DNA of 64,000 nucleotides from an uncultured Anaeroplasmataceae bacterium (GCA_947589245.1 CANQBD010000001.1:1-64000); one strand, 5' to 3'. Counted from the first letter of the stretch, positions 20,035 through 29,089 are shown. Program-made: numbers and translations. The notes: generated by a model from the letters alone, not told the origin.

Positions 20035-21747
20035 ATGGAATATGTAATGGGTTCAAGACAAGTAATTATGAATTTCTCAGAGCTTTTTTGTAAAAGTGAA
20101 ACAGAAATTTTAAAATCAGCTTGTTTTGGCGAAGTATGGCGTAGATTTTTAGAACACATTTATAAAGTTGAAAAACAAGATGTTTTACAAATAATTAATA
20201 TTTTTTCAAATCCTCAAAAAGATTTTATTACTTTGTTTAAATTACTTTTGGAATTTGAAATAGAAGAAATAAAGCAAATGACCCCTTTTTATAAGCTAAT
20301 ATTAGATCATAGGGATGTCTTATATGAATTAATTGAAAATTTCTATGATTATTGGCGGCGTTTAGAAAGATATGGTTTGGTTAATACTAAAAGTAATTTA
20401 GATGGTTTAGAATCATCTTCTTTTACAAGTGCTATGGATCGTTTCACATCTGTAGTATTAAGCACCTATCGTACGATATCGCAAAAGGTACTTGGTGAAA
20501 AATTTGCCATATACCGAGCATTACCAGCAGGGGTTAATGCGGGAGTTTTAATCTCAACAAATAAGTGGATGGATAAGAATAGTCCTTATGCTTTTTTAGC
20601 TAGATCTAAAGCAATAGATCAAGTCCTAATTAGACCACCATTTATTTCCTATTCTGCTAAAAATAAAAGAACGGGTATTTATAAAGAAGTAAATTATAAT
20701 CCAATTGATTTAATTAGTCGTAACTTTAATTATAATGAATATTATTGTTATTCAGCTAGAGTTGGTAGTTCTTTAGCCTATGTTTATTTTCATCGTGATT
20801 ATTTTGCTCATGGTGTAACTTTAAGTAATTTATTTGAGTTTGTTCCTTTAAATAAATGCTTAGGTAAGAAGCCAGAACTATTATATATTTTTGGTGCAGA
20901 AATTACAGGAGAATCTGTTTTCTATCACGATGAAGTAGAAGATATTTATGTTGGGGTAGCTCCTCATGACACCAGCATTGATTATTTTGGTTATATGAAA
21001 AAAATGCTTTTAACTTTATATAATGTTAAAATGATTGATAATGGCTATTTACCACTTCACGGAGCTTGTGTAAATATAACAATGAAGAATGGTAATACTA
21101 AGAATATTGTTATTATTGGTGATAGTGGTGCTGGTAAGAGTGAATCACTAGAAGCTTTGAGTGAATATGCTGGTGACAACATATCTTCCCAACTAACTAT
21201 TTTTGATGATATGGGAACATTTAAATTTGTTGATGGGGAAATATTAGCGTATGGTACAGAAATTGGAGCCTTTGTTAGACTTGATGATATGACATCCGGC
21301 TATGCTTATCGTGAAATGGATAGGGCGATTTTTATGAATCCAGACAAACAAAATTCGCGTTTAGTAATTCCTGTTTCCACTTATGGTCAAATTATGAAGG
21401 GCTACAAAGTTGATATGGTTTTATATGCTAATAACTATGAAGATAATCATCAATCATTAAAGCTATTTGATAATAAAGAAGAAGCTTTAAAAACTTTTAT
21501 AAGAGGAGCAAGAAAAGCTAAGGGTACGACTCAAGAAATTGGTTTGGTTGAATCTTTCTTTGCTAATCCATTTGGTCCTGTTCAAAGACAAGAACAGACT
21601 CTAAAACTTTTAAATCAATATTTTGATGTTCTTTTTGCCAAAAATATTTTAGTTGGTGAACTTTATACTAAATTGGCTGTACCAGGTTATGAACAAAATG
21701 GTCCCGCTTTAGCAGCTAAGGATTTATTTAAAATGCTAGATAAATAG
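20035..21747 (+). CDS. HPr-kinase/PEPCK-like P-loop protein
   Basis: A 570-residue protein with a Walker A loop GDSGAGKSE (residues 362-370) preceded by LHGACVNI. This pairing strongly resembles the P-loop domain of HPr kinase and ATP-dependent PEP carboxykinase, in which the loop is followed by conserved acidic metal ligands (here DDMGTF). The N-terminal 300 residues are not recognised. It is much longer than HPr kinase and lacks the obvious catalytic pattern of true PEPCK, so the reaction is unknown; nucleotide-dependent phosphotransfer is an inference. It is 17 bases after fhs, preceded by AAAGGA, and followed by a terminator, so it is cotranscribed with fhs. Confidence 0.6.
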   Translation: MEYVMGSRQVIMNFSELFCKSETEILKSACFGEVWRRFLEHIYKVEKQDVLQIINIFSNPQKDFITLFKLLLEFEIEEIKQMTPFYKLILDHRDVLYELIENFYDYWRRLERYGLVNTKSNLDGLESSSFTSAMDRFTSVVLSTYRTISQKVLGEKFAIYRALPAGVNAGVLISTNKWMDKNSPYAFLARSKAIDQVLIRPPFISYSAKNKRTGIYKEVNYNPIDLISRNFNYNEYYCYSARVGSSLAYVYFHRDYFAHGVTLSNLFEFVPLNKCLGKKPELLYIFGAEITGESVFYHDEVEDIYVGVAPHDTSIDYFGYMKKMLLTLYNVKMIDNGYLPLHGACVNITMKNGNTKNIVIIGDSGAGKSESLEALSEYAGDNISSQLTIFDDMGTFKFVDGEILAYGTEIGAFVRLDDMTSGYAYREMDRAIFMNPDKQNSRLVIPVSTYGQIMKGYKVDMVLYANNYEDNHQSLKLFDNKEEALKTFIRGARKAKGTTQEIGLVESFFANPFGPVQRQEQTLKLLNQYFDVLFAKNILVGELYTKLAVPGYEQNGPALAAKDLFKMLDK

Positions 21748-21769
21748 TAGTCAATTTTAAATTTATAAT

Positions 21770-21797
21770 AACTCTATCTTTTAAGGTAGAGTTTTTT
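21770..21797 (+). terminator. Terminator after the P-loop gene
   Basis: AACTCTATCTT (21770-21780) pairs with AAGGTAGAGTT (21783-21793) with one G-U, then T-rich sequence. Confidence 0.85.
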
Positions 21798-21829
21798 AAT
21801 TAAATTGATTAAGAAAAAAATAAAAAAGA

Positions 21830-21838
21830 TGTTATAAT
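21830..21838 (+). promoter_or_regulatory. Extended -10 promoter of folD
   Basis: TGT precedes TATAAT (21833-21838). Transcription would begin around 21845, which argues against the ATG at 21845 as the folD start. Confidence 0.5.
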
Positions 21839-21871
21839 ATAAATATGTATTTTGTAAAGGTTGGTGATAAG

Positions 21872-22729
21872 ATGGCCGTTGTTGTGAGTGGTAAAACTTT
21901 GGCAAGTCAAATTAAAGGTAATTTGACAATTAAAATCGCAAGTCTAACAAAAAAATATGGCCGTGCACCTCACTTGGTAGTTATCTTAATTGGTGATGAT
22001 CCAGGTAGTGTTTCTTATGTTAAGGGTAAAGAAAAGGCTTGTCTAGAGGTAGGCATTAAAAATACAACTATCCGCAAAGCACCTGATATTTCAGAAGCCC
22101 AACTTTTACAGTTGATTACTACTTTAAATGAAGATACTACAGTTGATGGTATATTAGTTCAATTACCATTGCCTAAGCATATTGCTGCCGATAAAGTAAT
22201 TGCTGCTATTAGAATTGATAAGGATGTTGATGGATTTCATCCTCATAATGTAGCCGCTTTATATTTGAAACAGCAAGGAATCATATCCTGTACGCCAAAA
22301 GGTATAATTGCTTTATTAGACTATATGGGCTGTGAAATAGAGGGTAAGAATGCTTGTGTCATTGGTCGTAGTAATATCGTAGGTATGCCTGTTGCTAAGC
22401 TATTATTAGATCGCAATGCTACTGTTACTATTGCGCATAGTCGTACTAAAAATTTAGCCGCCATTACTAGTCAAGCTGATATTCTGGTAGCGGCTGTTGG
22501 TAAACCTCGTTTTGTTACAGCTGATATGGTTAAAGAGGGAGCTGTAGTCATTGATGTTGGTGTGAATCGTGATTTAAATACAGGTAAACTTTGTGGTGAT
22601 GTCGATTTTATTGAAGTTGAAAAAAAGGCTAGCTACATTACTAAGGTTCCTGGTGGAGTTGGACCTATGACTATTTGTTGTTTAATGGAGAATACTTTAG
22701 AGTGCTATTTAAAGCATATGGAGGATTAA
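21872..22729 (+). CDS. folD: FolD: methylene-THF dehydrogenase/cyclohydrolase
   Basis: Bifunctional enzyme that interconverts 5,10-methylene-THF and 10-formyl-THF using NADP. The 285-residue protein has the substrate motif YVKGKEKAC near residue 45, VDGILVQLPLP near residue 96, the nucleotide-binding GRSNIVGMPVAKLL near 165 and PGGVGPMT at the C terminus. Start 21872 gives the usual N terminus MAVVVSGKTLA and lies six bases after GGTG; the first in-frame ATG at 21845 has no room for a leader. It begins a folD-purB-HD operon. Confidence 0.95.
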   Translation: MAVVVSGKTLASQIKGNLTIKIASLTKKYGRAPHLVVILIGDDPGSVSYVKGKEKACLEVGIKNTTIRKAPDISEAQLLQLITTLNEDTTVDGILVQLPLPKHIAADKVIAAIRIDKDVDGFHPHNVAALYLKQQGIISCTPKGIIALLDYMGCEIEGKNACVIGRSNIVGMPVAKLLLDRNATVTIAHSRTKNLAAITSQADILVAAVGKPRFVTADMVKEGAVVIDVGVNRDLNTGKLCGDVDFIEVEKKASYITKVPGGVGPMTICCLMENTLECYLKHMED

Positions 22730-22733
22730 AAAG

Positions 22734-24032
22734 ATGATTGAACGTTATTCAAGGTCAGCAATGCGTAAGATTTGGACTGATCAAAATAAGTTTGAAGCTT
22801 TTTTAAAGGTTGAAATATTAGCTTCTAAGGCTTTTAGTGAATTAGGTATAGTTCCTAAAAAAGATGCTGAATTAATTGCTAAAAAGGCTAGTTTTGATTT
22901 GAATAGAATAAGAGAATTAGAAGCTTTAACCAAGCATGATGTAGTAGCCTTTACAAGAGCTGTTTCTGAAACTTTAGGGGAAGAAAAGAAATGGGTTCAT
23001 TACGGACTTACATCAACTGATGTTGTCGATACTGCCAATGGTTACCTTTTAAAACAAGCCAATGATATTATATATAATGACATTGTTGAATTTATGGCAG
23101 TGTTAAAAAAGCAAGCTTTAGTTTTTAAAGAAACACCATGTATTGGTAGAACTCATGGCATTCATGCTGACATTACAAGTTTTGGTTTGAAATGGGCTTT
23201 ATGGCATGAAGAAATGAAGCGTAATTTAGAGCGTTTTAATAGTGCTAGAAAAGAAGTGGAGGCTGGAAAGATTAGTGGGGCAGTTGGTAATTTTGCAAAT
23301 ATTCCCCCTTTTGTTCAAGATTATGTTTGTCAAAATTTGCAACTAGCATCTGCAAATATTTCAACGCAAGTTTTACAAAGAGATCGTCATGCTTATTATT
23401 TAGCTACTCTTTGTACAATTGCAACCAGCTTAGAACAAATGGCTTTGGAAATAAGGCATTTACAAAGAACAGAGGTTCATGAATTAGAAGAGGCTTTTAC
23501 TAAAGGTCAAAAAGGATCTTCAGCTATGCCTCATAAACGTAATCCAATTTCTTCAGAAAATATTTGTGGTTGTGCAAGGGTTATGCGCGGCTATATGTTA
23601 ACTAGCTTTGAAAATGTAGCTTTATGGCATGAAAGAGATATTTCTCATTCTTCAACGGAAAGAATTATTTTACCTGATGCGACAATGTTACTTGATTATA
23701 TGCTTAATCGATTGAAGGGTATTTTAGAAAATGTTGTTGTCTATCCAGAAGTTATGCTTAAGAATATTTATTTGACAAATGGTGTAATATTTTCACAAAG
23801 AGTTATGAATGCTTTAATTGCAAAGGGTCTAGCAAGAGAAGAAGCCTATGATTTAGTTCAGCCTTTAGCTATGGAAGCTTATAATGAACAAAAAGATTTT
23901 CAAACTTTATTAGCAAATAATCCGTTAATTTCAAAGCATTTGTCAACAACGGAATTAGCTAATTGCTTTACTTTAGACTATTATTTTAAAAATGTTGATT
24001 ATATTTATAAGCGTTGTGGATTGTTATCATGA
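22734..24032 (+). CDS. purB: Adenylosuccinate lyase
   Basis: Catalyses two steps of purine synthesis: release of fumarate from SAICAR and from adenylosuccinate. The 432-residue protein carries the fumarase-superfamily signature GSSAMPHKRNPISSE near residue 260 and GRTHGIHADITSFG near residue 140. GGAGG lies eight bases before the ATG. It follows folD by four bases, and its stop overlaps the ATG of the HD gene, so the three are one transcript. Its place beside one-carbon genes fits purine supply. Confidence 0.96.
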   Translation: MIERYSRSAMRKIWTDQNKFEAFLKVEILASKAFSELGIVPKKDAELIAKKASFDLNRIRELEALTKHDVVAFTRAVSETLGEEKKWVHYGLTSTDVVDTANGYLLKQANDIIYNDIVEFMAVLKKQALVFKETPCIGRTHGIHADITSFGLKWALWHEEMKRNLERFNSARKEVEAGKISGAVGNFANIPPFVQDYVCQNLQLASANISTQVLQRDRHAYYLATLCTIATSLEQMALEIRHLQRTEVHELEEAFTKGQKGSSAMPHKRNPISSENICGCARVMRGYMLTSFENVALWHERDISHSSTERIILPDATMLLDYMLNRLKGILENVVVYPEVMLKNIYLTNGVIFSQRVMNALIAKGLAREEAYDLVQPLAMEAYNEQKDFQTLLANNPLISKHLSTTELANCFTLDYYFKNVDYIYKRCGLLS

Positions 24033-24670
24033 ATGATATTATTTTAGCGGCATTAAATTTTGTTAAAGAGTTCTTTGCTAATGATTTTAGTGGTCATGAT
24101 TATGATCATACTTTAAGAGTTTATAAAATGGCTTTAGAAATTGCTAGTAATTATGATGTAGATGAGTTTGTAATTAGCTTAGCAGCTTTGCTTCATGATG
24201 TTGATGATCATAAAATTTCAGCTTTAACAAATAAAAATAAAGCCAATGCAGTTGGCTTTATGAAACAAAATAAGGTTAATGAAAAAATAATTGGCGAAGT
24301 AATTAAAATAATTGATGAAGTATCTTTTAAAGGATATGATACAATTATTCCTTCAACTCTCGAGGGTAAAATCGTTCAAGATGCTGATAGATTAGATGCT
24401 ATAGGAGCAATTGGAATTGCTAGAGCTTTTACTTATGGCGGCAGTAACAAGCGCAAGATGTATGATGCTCAGGATATTCCTAATCTTAATATGAATGAAG
24501 AGGAATACTTTAACCATGTATCGACAACTATTAATCATTTTTATGAAAAGCTTTTATTATTAAAGGATATGATGAATACTGAAGTTGCTAAAGAGATTGC
24601 TTTAAAAAGACATCAATTTATGAAAAGCTTTTTAGATGAGTTTTATGCCGAATGGGATGGCGAAAGGTAA
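24029..24670 (+). CDS. HD-domain hydrolase
   Basis: A 214-residue HD-superfamily phosphohydrolase of the YedJ/YpgQ type. Metal ligands are seen in HDYDHTLRV (near residue 22), ALLHDVDDHK (near 56) and QDADRLDAIGAIGIAR (near 120). Related enzymes hydrolyse nucleotides, but the substrate is not known. The ATG (24029) overlaps the purB stop in an ATGA arrangement, so translation is coupled; a GTG at 24014 in the same frame is less likely. Its last 28 bases overlap the end of the convergent PBP gene on the other strand. Confidence 0.88.
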   Translation: MNDIILAALNFVKEFFANDFSGHDYDHTLRVYKMALEIASNYDVDEFVISLAALLHDVDDHKISALTNKNKANAVGFMKQNKVNEKIIGEVIKIIDEVSFKGYDTIIPSTLEGKIVQDADRLDAIGAIGIARAFTYGGSNKRKMYDAQDIPNLNMNEEEYFNHVSTTINHFYEKLLLLKDMMNTEVAKEIALKRHQFMKSFLDEFYAEWDGER

Positions 24671-26358
24671 GAATTAATTAACCTAACAAATAATTCCTTT
24701 GGTAGTCTTTTAGTTTCTAAGTCGGTTAATTCTTGACTATCTAAGTAGCCTGCCCAAACTCCTACTAAAACAGCATCATTAAAGCCTATCATATAGGAAT
24801 CAAAATCAGTTAAGCCACTTTTTCCATAACATTTCGTTTTAAGTAAACCAGCAATACTTGAGGCTGTAGCGTGTGGTATGCTAGAGCTAAATAAACCGGT
24901 CATTAATTCTTTGATGGTTTTAAAGTGAATAGGTTCTCCAAGTATTTGATATTTATCTTCACAAGTATATTTAAGTTTATCATCAATAAATATTTTATCA
25001 ATATATTTCAAGTAAAGGTATTTGCCTTCTGTGAAAAATTGTGTATAAATTCTAATTAATTGTTTAAGACTCATTCCCACACTTCCTAAGGCTAAGGAAG
25101 GTAAACTTTGAGCTTCTATATTATATTTTTTTAAATGATTGGCTAAAGTTTTAAAGCCTAGCGCTTGATGAGTTTTTATAGCATAGATATTATCTGAAGT
25201 CGCAAGTGCTTCCTTCATTCCAATATTTTTATAGGGATAGATGGAAGCATTATTTTTTATGGTTATTTTTTCATTATGATAATCAAAACTATATGGTGCG
25301 CTATAGTAGGTTGTATTAACCGAATAGCCACATTTTAAGGCTTCATAATAAAGGATAGGTTTAATTGTTGAACCAATATCTCTTTTTCCACTTGTTGCAA
25401 TATTAAAGGCTGATTCATAGTAATCTTTATTTCCAATAAGCGATATTATATAGCCGTCCTTATCGACGGCTATGCTGGCATAGTTGGCAGCTGTAGTTAC
25501 TTTAATTTCGTTCATTTCTTTTTGATATTTGGTATGAATCGTTATTTTTTCATTAAATTTAGGATTTAAGTGAATATTATCATATTCATTTAATAAAGCA
25601 TCTGTAAAGAAGAGAAGATTACTATTATATATTTGTTTATTAATTTTAAATTCTACCGGCTTTAATGCTTCTAAGTACTCAGCATTTGTAATTATGCCAT
25701 CATTAAATAAGATTTCTAATAAAGAATTTTTCTTTTCCTCTAATTTATCTAAATTAGTACTATAATATGTTGGAGCATTTAATAAAGCAACAAAGGTTGT
25801 CATTTCTTTAATAGTTAAATCTTTATAGCTTTTATTAAAGTAATATTTAGAGGCATTTCCAATCCCATAAATATCATTGCCAAAATAAACACAATTAAGA
25901 TAATTAGTTAATATTTCATCTTTAGTTGCCACTTGTTCTAGCTTAATAGCATAATACAATTCTTTTAACTTACGCCAAAAGGTTTTTTCACTACTTAGAT
26001 AGACATTTTTAATATATTGTTGAGTGATTGTTGATGCTCCATAGGATTGATTATTATGAATATTAGAATTGATTGTTTTAAAGATTCGATTTAAATTAAA
26101 GCCATTATGTTTATAAAATGACTTATCTTCAATATTTAAAAGAATTTCAATATTTTTAGGATGCATTTCTTGTAGGTTAATAGGTGTAGTTTTATGATTG
26201 TTGATTAAATGAATGAGCTCCTCATTATTTTCATCAACAATACTAATTTCAGCAGTATAATTAATATCTTTGATAGATTCAATTGGTTTTAAAAAGAATA
26301 AGAGAAGAATTATGATAGTTAAAATTACAATAATTGTAATTATTATTTTCTTTTTCAT
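24643..26358 (-). CDS. Class A penicillin-binding protein
   Basis: Bifunctional peptidoglycan synthase. A single membrane helix covers residues 5-24. The glycosyltransferase-51 domain has catalytic Glu77 (in IEDKSFYKHNG), GASTITQQ (107-114) and Glu133 in RKLKE. The transpeptidase domain has STIK (Ser330 active, Lys333), SDN (388-390) and, in the third motif, KSG (513-515) in place of the common KTG. At 571 residues it is shorter than typical PBP1 proteins, mainly in the linker and C terminus. The gene is alone on the minus strand and overlaps the HD gene tail to tail, with no terminator seen between them. GGTGA precedes the ATG. Confidence 0.93.
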   Translation of the reverse strand: MKKKIIITIIVILTIIILLLFFLKPIESIKDINYTAEISIVDENNEELIHLINNHKTTPINLQEMHPKNIEILLNIEDKSFYKHNGFNLNRIFKTINSNIHNNQSYGASTITQQYIKNVYLSSEKTFWRKLKELYYAIKLEQVATKDEILTNYLNCVYFGNDIYGIGNASKYYFNKSYKDLTIKEMTTFVALLNAPTYYSTNLDKLEEKKNSLLEILFNDGIITNAEYLEALKPVEFKINKQIYNSNLLFFTDALLNEYDNIHLNPKFNEKITIHTKYQKEMNEIKVTTAANYASIAVDKDGYIISLIGNKDYYESAFNIATSGKRDIGSTIKPILYYEALKCGYSVNTTYYSAPYSFDYHNEKITIKNNASIYPYKNIGMKEALATSDNIYAIKTHQALGFKTLANHLKKYNIEAQSLPSLALGSVGMSLKQLIRIYTQFFTEGKYLYLKYIDKIFIDDKLKYTCEDKYQILGEPIHFKTIKELMTGLFSSSIPHATASSIAGLLKTKCYGKSGLTDFDSYMIGFNDAVLVGVWAGYLDSQELTDLETKRLPKELFVRLINSYLSPSHSA

Positions 26359-26446
26359 TTTTATTCACCAATCTTATTATGCGAATATTTTTTTGTAATT
26401 ATAAAGAATTTAAGAAAAAATGCTTGTTTTCAAGGCTTTTTTTCAA

Positions 26447-26475
26447 TTGCAAGAGCTATAATATTGTGCTATAAT
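26447..26475 (+). promoter_or_regulatory. Promoter of the CDF transporter
   Basis: TTGCAA (26447-26452), 17 bases, then TATAAT (26470-26475), with TGC before the -10. Confidence 0.75.
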
Positions 26476-26502
26476 TTATAAAGTTATTTTGAAGGTGATT
26501 AT

Positions 26503-27717
26503 ATGGTCAATTTGCTAAGAAAAATATTTATAAAGAATTATAATAATGTTAATGATTCAAAGGTTAGAGGTGCTCATGGCAAGCTAGCTAGTATCTTTGG
26601 AGTAATATCAAATCTATTTTTATTTATTATAAAATTATTTGCTGGTATTATTTCAAGTAGTGTATCCATAATTGCTGATAGTATTAATAATTTATCAGAT
26701 ATGGGGTCATCGATTGTTACACTAGTAGGCTTTAAATTAGCTAATGCGCCAGCTGATAGTGAGCACCCATATGGTCATCAAAGAATTGAATATGTAGCTG
26801 GGTTAATTGTTTCCATATTTATTATTTTTGTTGGTGGCAATCTTTTCTTTTCTTCGATTGAGACCATTATTGGCTATAAAGTAGAAAATATTGATCAAAA
26901 CATTTTAGTTATTTCTATTATTATTTTAGCAATATCCATTTTAATTAAGCTATGGCAATCATATGTCAATCGTAAAATAGGAAAAATCATTAATTCAGTG
27001 GCTTTAGAGGCAACAAGTAAAGATAGTCTTAATGATTGTTTTTCAACATTAACCTTATTGATTGGCAATGTTGTCCTATTATTTGTTAAGGATATGCCAT
27101 TTAGTTTAGATGGGGTTATGGGTATTATTGTTTCGATTTTTATTTTAATTTCAGGTATTAAATTAATTAAAGAAACTGTTAATCCTTTAATTGGGGTAAC
27201 CTTTGATGAAAAGTTAATTAAACAGGTAACGGATATTTTAAAAGAAGAACCTTTAGTTTTAGGATATCATGATCCTATTTGTCACTCTTATGGACCAACA
27301 ATGTATTTTATGACTATTCATATTGAGGTTGATCAAAATGAAAAGATGATTAATGTTCATGATGCTGTCGATAATCTTGAGAAGAAGGTTTTTGAAAAGT
27401 GTGGAGTTATTTTAACTATTCATATGGATCCTATCCAAACGGATAATGAAGAAGTAAATGCGTTAAGAAAAAAAGTTAAAGAAGCTGTTAGTAAAATTGA
27501 TAGTCATTTAGCTATGCATGATTTTAGAGTTGTTGTGGGGCCTACTCATACTAATTTGATTTTTGATATTATTGTTCCTTTTAAATTCCATTTAACTGAA
27601 GAAAATATTTTAAGATCATTACAAGAGCTAATTACTGATGAAGGAATTAATTATGAATTTACTATTAATTTTGATAAAGAATATGTAAAAAATGAGATAA
27701 TGAACAAAGAGTACTAA
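26503..27717 (+). CDS. Cation diffusion facilitator transporter
   Basis: A 404-residue inner-membrane metal/proton antiporter. Six hydrophobic segments are present between residues 25 and 240. The metal site is shown by ADSINNLSD in helix 2 and by HPYGHQRIEY just after it; the second half-site is DSLNDCFS in helix 5. The cytoplasmic C-terminal domain (about 240-400) is longer than in most members and includes HIEVDQNEKM. Substrate is probably zinc, manganese or iron, but cannot be fixed from sequence. AAGGTGA precedes the ATG. It has its own promoter and no obvious operon partner. Confidence 0.92.
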   Translation: MVNLLRKIFIKNYNNVNDSKVRGAHGKLASIFGVISNLFLFIIKLFAGIISSSVSIIADSINNLSDMGSSIVTLVGFKLANAPADSEHPYGHQRIEYVAGLIVSIFIIFVGGNLFFSSIETIIGYKVENIDQNILVISIIILAISILIKLWQSYVNRKIGKIINSVALEATSKDSLNDCFSTLTLLIGNVVLLFVKDMPFSLDGVMGIIVSIFILISGIKLIKETVNPLIGVTFDEKLIKQVTDILKEEPLVLGYHDPICHSYGPTMYFMTIHIEVDQNEKMINVHDAVDNLEKKVFEKCGVILTIHMDPIQTDNEEVNALRKKVKEAVSKIDSHLAMHDFRVVVGPTHTNLIFDIIVPFKFHLTEENILRSLQELITDEGINYEFTINFDKEYVKNEIMNKEY

Positions 27718-27718
27718 T

Positions 27719-27879
27719 TATATTTTTTTGAGTTTTCCGTCTTTCTTATTAAAAAATTCTTTCAGAATGTGGGGACACATTCCCCTCGTCTTTGTTATAT
27801 TTGGGAAATAATCAAAATATAACCATTAGGAAATTATTATAAGATAATTATAAAACGGGGAACTCAAATATATTTTTTT
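27719..27879. mobile_element. MITE-like structured element
   Basis: An 11-base direct repeat TATATTTTTTT flanks the element (27719-27729 and 27869-27879). Inside, inverted termini GAGTTTTCCGT (27730-27740) and ACGGGGAACTC (27855-27865) can pair along 11 positions, two as G-T. The interior holds GAATGTG-GGGA-CACATTC (27765-27782) and a 9-bp stem at 27794-27823. No coding sequence is seen. It may be a non-autonomous insertion or a structured 3' region of the CDF transcript. Confidence 0.45.
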
Positions 27880-27880
27880 A

Positions 27881-27909
27881 TTGCTATTAAAAAAGTTTTG
27901 TGTTATAAT
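27881..27909 (+). promoter_or_regulatory. Promoter of rpsF-ssb-rpsR
   Basis: TTGCTA (27881-27886), 17 bases, TATAAT (27904-27909) with TGT before the -10. Transcription should begin near 27916. Confidence 0.75.
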
Positions 27910-27915
27910 TATTAA

Positions 27916-27972
27916 GCATTTTTGAGAAATGCCCTTGCCTAGAAGCTATGCTAGGCCAAAAGACCATAAGGA
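27916..27972 (+). promoter_or_regulatory. Leader of rpsF, candidate S6:S18 control element
   Basis: GCATTT and AAATGC form a first hairpin (27916-27932). A second, larger stem is closed by CCTT (27933-27936) with AAGG (27968-27971) and continues as GCCTAG (27937-27942) with CTAGGC (27951-27956), leaving an asymmetric bulge CAAAAGACCAT on the 3' side. Position and shape fit the known S6:S18-binding leader of Firmicutes. The outer AAGG overlaps the ribosome binding site, so folding would hide it. Exact family consensus was not checked. Confidence 0.5.
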
Positions 27973-27983
27973 GGTAACAAAAT

Positions 27984-28271
27984 ATGAAAAAGTATGAAGT
28001 AATGTATATTATTCGTGCTAACTTAGAACAAGAAGCTATTAAAGCTACAGTTGCTAGTGTAAATGAAATTTTTACTAACAATGAATCTAAGGTTTTAGAA
28101 TGCAAGGAATGGGGTTTAAGAGAATTAGCCTATGAAATCGAACATGCTCGTAAGGGTTATTATGTTTGGATGTTAGTAGAAGCTACTCCAGCTGCCTTAA
28201 ATGAATTCTCTCGTATTGCAGGCTATAGTGAAAATATTATTCGTAATATTGTAGTGGCTGAAAACGAATAA
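27984..28271 (+). CDS. rpsF: 30S ribosomal protein S6
   Basis: S6 binds with S18 to the central domain of 16S rRNA. The 95-residue protein begins MKKYEVMYIIR and has the conserved WGLRELAYEIEHARKGYYV segment. AGGAGG lies before the ATG. It is first in the rpsF-ssb-rpsR operon, 17 bases before ssb. The structured leader at 27916 suggests feedback by the S6:S18 pair. Confidence 0.97.
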   Translation: MKKYEVMYIIRANLEQEAIKATVASVNEIFTNNESKVLECKEWGLRELAYEIEHARKGYYVWMLVEATPAALNEFSRIAGYSENIIRNIVVAENE

Positions 28272-28288
28272 GAATAAGAGGTAATCGT

Positions 28289-28786
28289 ATGAATAAAGTT
28301 CTTTTAATTGGTAGAATTACTAAAGACCCAGAGGTACGTTATACACAGTCTGGTATTCCAACTGTGTCATTCAGCTTAGCTGTTGATCGTGGCATTCGTG
28401 ATGCTAATGGTAATCGTCAAGCTGATTTTATTAATTGTGTAGCATGGAGAGGGCAAGCTGACTTTATAGCTAGATTTATTAAGAAAGGCTATTTAATGGC
28501 TGTTGAAGGTCGGATTCAATCCCGTAGCTATCAGGGTCAAGATGGCCAAACAAGATATGTTACAGAAGTTGTTTTAGATGCTGTTGAAAATTTACAGCCT
28601 AGAGATTCTAATCAAATTCCTAATAATTATCAGTCAAACACAGGCTATCAACAACCACAATATCAACAAAATAATTATCAAGGCTATAACAATCCTACTT
28701 ATGGAGCTAATAATCAAGCTCCTGTTCAGGAAGAAGCTCCTGAAAGCTTTAATGTAGATGTAGCTGATGATGATTTACCATTCTAA
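28289..28786 (+). CDS. ssb: Single-stranded DNA-binding protein
   Basis: SSB coats single-stranded DNA during replication and repair. The OB fold covers residues 1-105 ([19 protein letters not shown], then [14 protein letters not shown]). A flexible Gln/Asn/Tyr-rich linker spans about 110-150, and the acidic tip ends DDDLPF, the standard docking peptide for partner proteins. At 165 residues it is of normal size. AGAGGTAAT precedes the ATG. It lies between rpsF and rpsR as in other Firmicutes. Confidence 0.97.
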   Translation: MNKVLLIGRITKDPEVRYTQSGIPTVSFSLAVDRGIRDANGNRQADFINCVAWRGQADFIARFIKKGYLMAVEGRIQSRSYQGQDGQTRYVTEVVLDAVENLQPRDSNQIPNNYQSNTGYQQPQYQQNNYQGYNNPTYGANNQAPVQEEAPESFNVDVADDDLPF

Positions 28787-28806
28787 TAACAAGGAGGATT
28801 TATTGT

Positions 28807-29052
28807 ATGCAACAAAATCGTAAGAACGAACGTGGCGAACGTCGTGGACGCAAGAAGGTTTGTTATTTTACACAAAACCATATTGAGCATATTGATTTTA
28901 AAGATGTTGATTTATTAAAAAAATTCATTACTGAAAGAGGTAAGATTTTACCTCGTCGTATTACAGGAACATCTGCAAAATACCAAAGAAAGCTAGCTAT
29001 TGCTATTAAGCGAGCTCGTCACATGGCATTATTACCATTCGTTAAAGACTAG
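28807..29052 (+). CDS. rpsR: 30S ribosomal protein S18
   Basis: S18 pairs with S6 on the platform of the small subunit. The 81-residue protein contains [25 protein letters not shown] and ends [14 protein letters not shown], both diagnostic. AAGGAGG is upstream of the ATG. Its N terminus is rich in Arg and Asn, as usual. A strong terminator follows directly. Confidence 0.97.
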   Translation: MQQNRKNERGERRGRKKVCYFTQNHIEHIDFKDVDLLKKFITERGKILPRRITGTSAKYQRKLAIAIKRARHMALLPFVKD

Positions 29053-29060
29053 TTAATTAG

Positions 29061-29089
29061 AGGTAATCCGTAATTGGATTACCTTTTTT
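29061..29089 (+). terminator. Terminator after rpsR
   Basis: AGGTAATCC (29061-29069) pairs with GGATTACCT (29076-29084), then T6. Confidence 0.9.
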
